Shown here: positions 4,663 to 6,154 of the stretch, one piece after another
Numbering within the stretch: the first letter of the stretch is position 1
How the letters are laid out: every line of letters starts with the position of its first letter
Source of the DNA: Nitrososphaerales archaeon TH1177
GTDB lineage: Archaea; Thermoproteota; Nitrososphaeria; Nitrososphaerales; Nitrososphaeraceae
DNA length: 6,154 bases
NCBI GenBank assembly: GCA_014523515.1
Contig: JAATVJ010000319.1
Span: forward strand, 1-6,154
Reading direction: 5' to 3'
Notes under the pieces: generated by a model
The model's database searches: none
What the model was told of the DNA's origin: nothing
The model's input: the letters and a program-made list of their open reading frames with translations, nothing else
Position numbers and translations under genes: made by a program

Positions 4663-5322
4663 TTGAAGACTTTACAGATTGCTACTTTTGGTACTGATGG
4701 TCAAGATGCAATAGCATTTGGTATCAAAAATTTTCCAATTCACAAACTAATACTTGTTTGCTTTCATGAAGATAAAAATAAAGCCGAAGAATTCTCAAGA
4801 AGAATTAAAAGCATATTAGGTCTCCCAATAACAATTACCTTAGTTACTAAAGAGAATGTAATTAGGGATACAATGGATAGAATAAATGAAATATTACAAT
4901 TACATATCAATGAATTCGAAGATATATTGATGAATGTTAGTTGCGGAGATAAGTTACTGGGTTGTGCTGCACTTTCTACAGCATTTATACATGGTGTGAA
5001 AGCATTTGGGATGGATTATACTCATACAATGCCATTAATGATGCCTGTTTTGAAACTTAGTTATAATGAAATTATATCAGATGCAAAGAAGAAAATTCTT
5101 ATGGCTATTGATAGTGCTGGAGGATCTGTTGATAGTTTAGATCAACTTGAAAAGATTTCTGGATTCGGAAAACCACTTTTAAGTTATCACGTACAAGGAT
5201 CAAAAGATGCAAAAGGACTTGTAGAATTAGGGTTGGTAAATATAGAAAAAGGAGAGAGAAATAAAATTTCAACTAAAATTACAACACTTGGAAAACTTTT
5301 GATAAGCAGTAATTCATTATAA
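4663..5322 (+). CDS. CARF-domain winged-helix transcriptional regulator (Csa3-like), 219 aa
   Basis: Residues about 1-135 form a CARF-type Rossmann fold, the domain that in CRISPR systems binds cyclic oligoadenylates. The first strand and loop are LQIATFGTDGQD, and the signature loop is LMNVSCGDKLLGCAALSTAF (89-108), in place of the usual N-[VL]-[ST]-G-G-x-K, with Cys94 where Gly or Thr is common. Residues about 139-215 form a winged helix-turn-helix (AKKKILMAIDSAGGSVDSLD to KITTLGKLL) with LSYHVQGSKDAKGLVELGLV as the recognition region and wing. This is the Csa3/HFX_2341-like layout at normal length. The start must be TTG at 4663: the preceding in-frame codon (4660-4662) is a stop, and any later start would cut into the first strand. 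No cas gene or CRISPR array lies in the window, so its target is unknown. Domain calls are firm; a CRISPR role is not shown. Confidence 0.82.
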   Translation: MKTLQIATFGTDGQDAIAFGIKNFPIHKLILVCFHEDKNKAEEFSRRIKSILGLPITITLVTKENVIRDTMDRINEILQLHINEFEDILMNVSCGDKLLGCAALSTAFIHGVKAFGMDYTHTMPLMMPVLKLSYNEIISDAKKKILMAIDSAGGSVDSLDQLEKISGFGKPLLSYHVQGSKDAKGLVELGLVNIEKGERNKISTKITTLGKLLISSNSL

Positions 5323-5339
5323 ATTAAATTAAATTAAAT
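5321..5339. repeat. Short tandem repeat (AAATT), nearly four copies
   Basis: A simple-sequence run begins at the last two bases of the CARF gene stop codon. It is probably replication slippage in A+T-rich DNA; no function is evident. Confidence 0.6.
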
Positions 5340-5383
5340 GAAGTTTACATGTTCAATAATAACTTGAATACTTCAACTTATTA

Positions 5384-5391
5384 TTTTTATA
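5384..5391 (+). promoter_or_regulatory. TATA box of the secreted-protein gene
   Basis: TTTTTATA is centred 26-27 bp before the ATG at 5414, which indicates a leaderless transcript with its own promoter rather than read-through from the CARF gene 91 bp upstream. Confidence 0.55.
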
Positions 5392-5413
5392 CATCAACTT
5401 TATTTTTCAATTA

Positions 5414-6154
5414 ATGAAAAATTTACACCTAAATAAAAAAAATGTAAAAATTTTGCCGACTATAATGGCATTTGCAATTATTGGCTCATTGCTGATGATT
5501 GCAGGTCCATTACTAACAACAAACAAAGTTGCATTTGCTCAGCAATCTGATCCAGGTTCCATATTAAAACTTGCTGCAGCCAATATACCAATTGATATTC
5601 CTTTAATCAAAGAATATGTAAATGGAAAAGAGATGTATGTTATAGCAACTGATACATCAGATAAAGAAACTGCTGATTTGATAACAAACAAGACAGGATT
5701 TAAAGCCAATTTTGCTCCAGTTTTATCCAAAACTCCAACTGATGTTTTATCACAGGCTTATGCCTTTAAGAATGGGATCAAAGGTAACGGACTATTTGGT
5801 TTTCAATCTTCTGTATTAAGTGCTAAACCTGGTGATAATGGATATAGTCCACTGTATCAAATAAATAAAGTAGAATGGGTTAACCAAGAAAATGCACAAG
5901 AGTTAAAATCTATAGATGAAATTTTAGCAGCTGAAAAAAATGGACAATTAAAAATAGAAAAAACTAATGTTGTAATAAATGAACCAGCAGTAAAATGGGA
6001 TGGTGGCGAGATGATGATCAAAGAAGGTGAAATTAATGATGAGACATCCTATGGAGAAGGTCAAGTAACAAAAATCGATATAGAAAATATGATTGTTACA
6101 TTTGTTGCTCATAGAGGTTGGGGTCCTGATGGAAGTACAATATATTATATTGTG
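5414..6154 (+). CDS. Secreted protein with signal peptide, probable DUF7482 family (cut by window end)
   Basis: The frame is open from ATG 5414 to the last base, giving 247 residues with no stop, so the C-terminus is missing. Residues 1-42 are a Sec-type signal peptide: basic start (KNLHLNKKNVK), hydrophobic core (about 17-34), and a cleavage site AFA|QQ after 42. The mature part begins with a short helix, then EYVNGKEMYVIATDTSDKE, TGFKANFAPVL, an AYAFKNGIKGNGLFGFQ stretch and PGDNGYSPLYQINKVEW, a layout I recall from archaeal and bacterial secreted proteins catalogued as DUF7482. That identification is from memory and should be checked. No membrane anchor, Cys or copper site is seen in the visible part. 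It probably sits outside the membrane or on the cell surface; its role is unknown. Its own TATA box at 5384-5391 supports the start. Confidence 0.8.
   Translation, partial: MKNLHLNKKNVKILPTIMAFAIIGSLLMIAGPLLTTNKVAFAQQSDPGSILKLAAANIPIDIPLIKEYVNGKEMYVIATDTSDKETADLITNKTGFKANFAPVLSKTPTDVLSQAYAFKNGIKGNGLFGFQSSVLSAKPGDNGYSPLYQINKVEWVNQENAQELKSIDEILAAEKNGQLKIEKTNVVINEPAVKWDGGEMMIKEGEINDETSYGEGQVTKIDIENMIVTFVAHRGWGPDGSTIYYIV

Noticed and set aside
5539..5730. Minus-strand frame of 63 codons
   Set aside because: It lies antisense to the secreted-protein gene, which has a signal peptide and its own promoter.
1..6154. CRISPR array or cas operon linked to the CARF regulator
   Set aside because: No spaced direct repeats of CRISPR length and no cas-like protein are present in the window.

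Overview
The window (about 30% G+C by eye) looks like the chromosome of an ammonia-oxidising archaeon of the Nitrososphaeria (Thaumarchaeota), most likely a Nitrosocosmicus- or Nitrososphaera-like lineage. This is inferred from protein style (Lrp/AsnC-GAF regulator, OsmC, CARF-winged-helix regulator, a secreted protein with an AFA|QQ cleavage site), from archaeal TATA boxes about 26-28 bp ahead of several start codons (leaderless transcripts), and from GTG/TTG starts. No 16S or ammonia-oxidation gene is present to prove it.

Layout. 2-124 (+): the C-terminal tail of a probable membrane protein, cut by the window edge, which converges on a four-helix membrane protein (121-648, -). 649-804: a divergent control region with two near-identical 15-bp palindromes (TTTCCA-N3-TGGAAA), followed by an Lrp/AsnC-type regulator fused to a GAF sensor domain (805-1806, +). 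1916-2643: a complete but dead IS6-like insertion sequence, with 17-bp terminal inverted repeats at 1924 and 2635, a perfect 8-bp target duplication (CTTTTTTA), and a transposase broken by two in-frame stops and one frameshift. 2786-3364 (-): an OsmC-family thiol protein, divergent from 3476-4201 (+), a ribbon-helix-helix (RHH) regulator fused to a MEDS-like sensor domain. The gap between them holds four 8-bp GATATC-centred boxes arranged as two tandem pairs. 4301-4480 (+): a 59-residue single-pass membrane protein. 4663-5322 (+): a CARF-wHTH (Csa3-like) regulator that starts at TTG, with no CRISPR array or cas gene nearby. 5414 to the window end (+): a secreted protein with a clear signal peptide, cut by the edge.

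How the parts work together. The window is dominated by one-component regulators, each joining a DNA-binding domain to a small-molecule or nucleotide sensor (Lrp-GAF, RHH-MEDS, CARF-wHTH). Two of them sit beside palindromic sites of the size and symmetry their family normally binds, so autoregulation plus control of the divergent neighbour (membrane protein; OsmC) is the simplest reading. The RHH-MEDS/OsmC pair with tandem 8-bp boxes, resembling the MetJ met-box arrangement, is the most promising candidate for an undescribed regulatory system. I see no CRISPR array, tRNA, rRNA or defence cassette.
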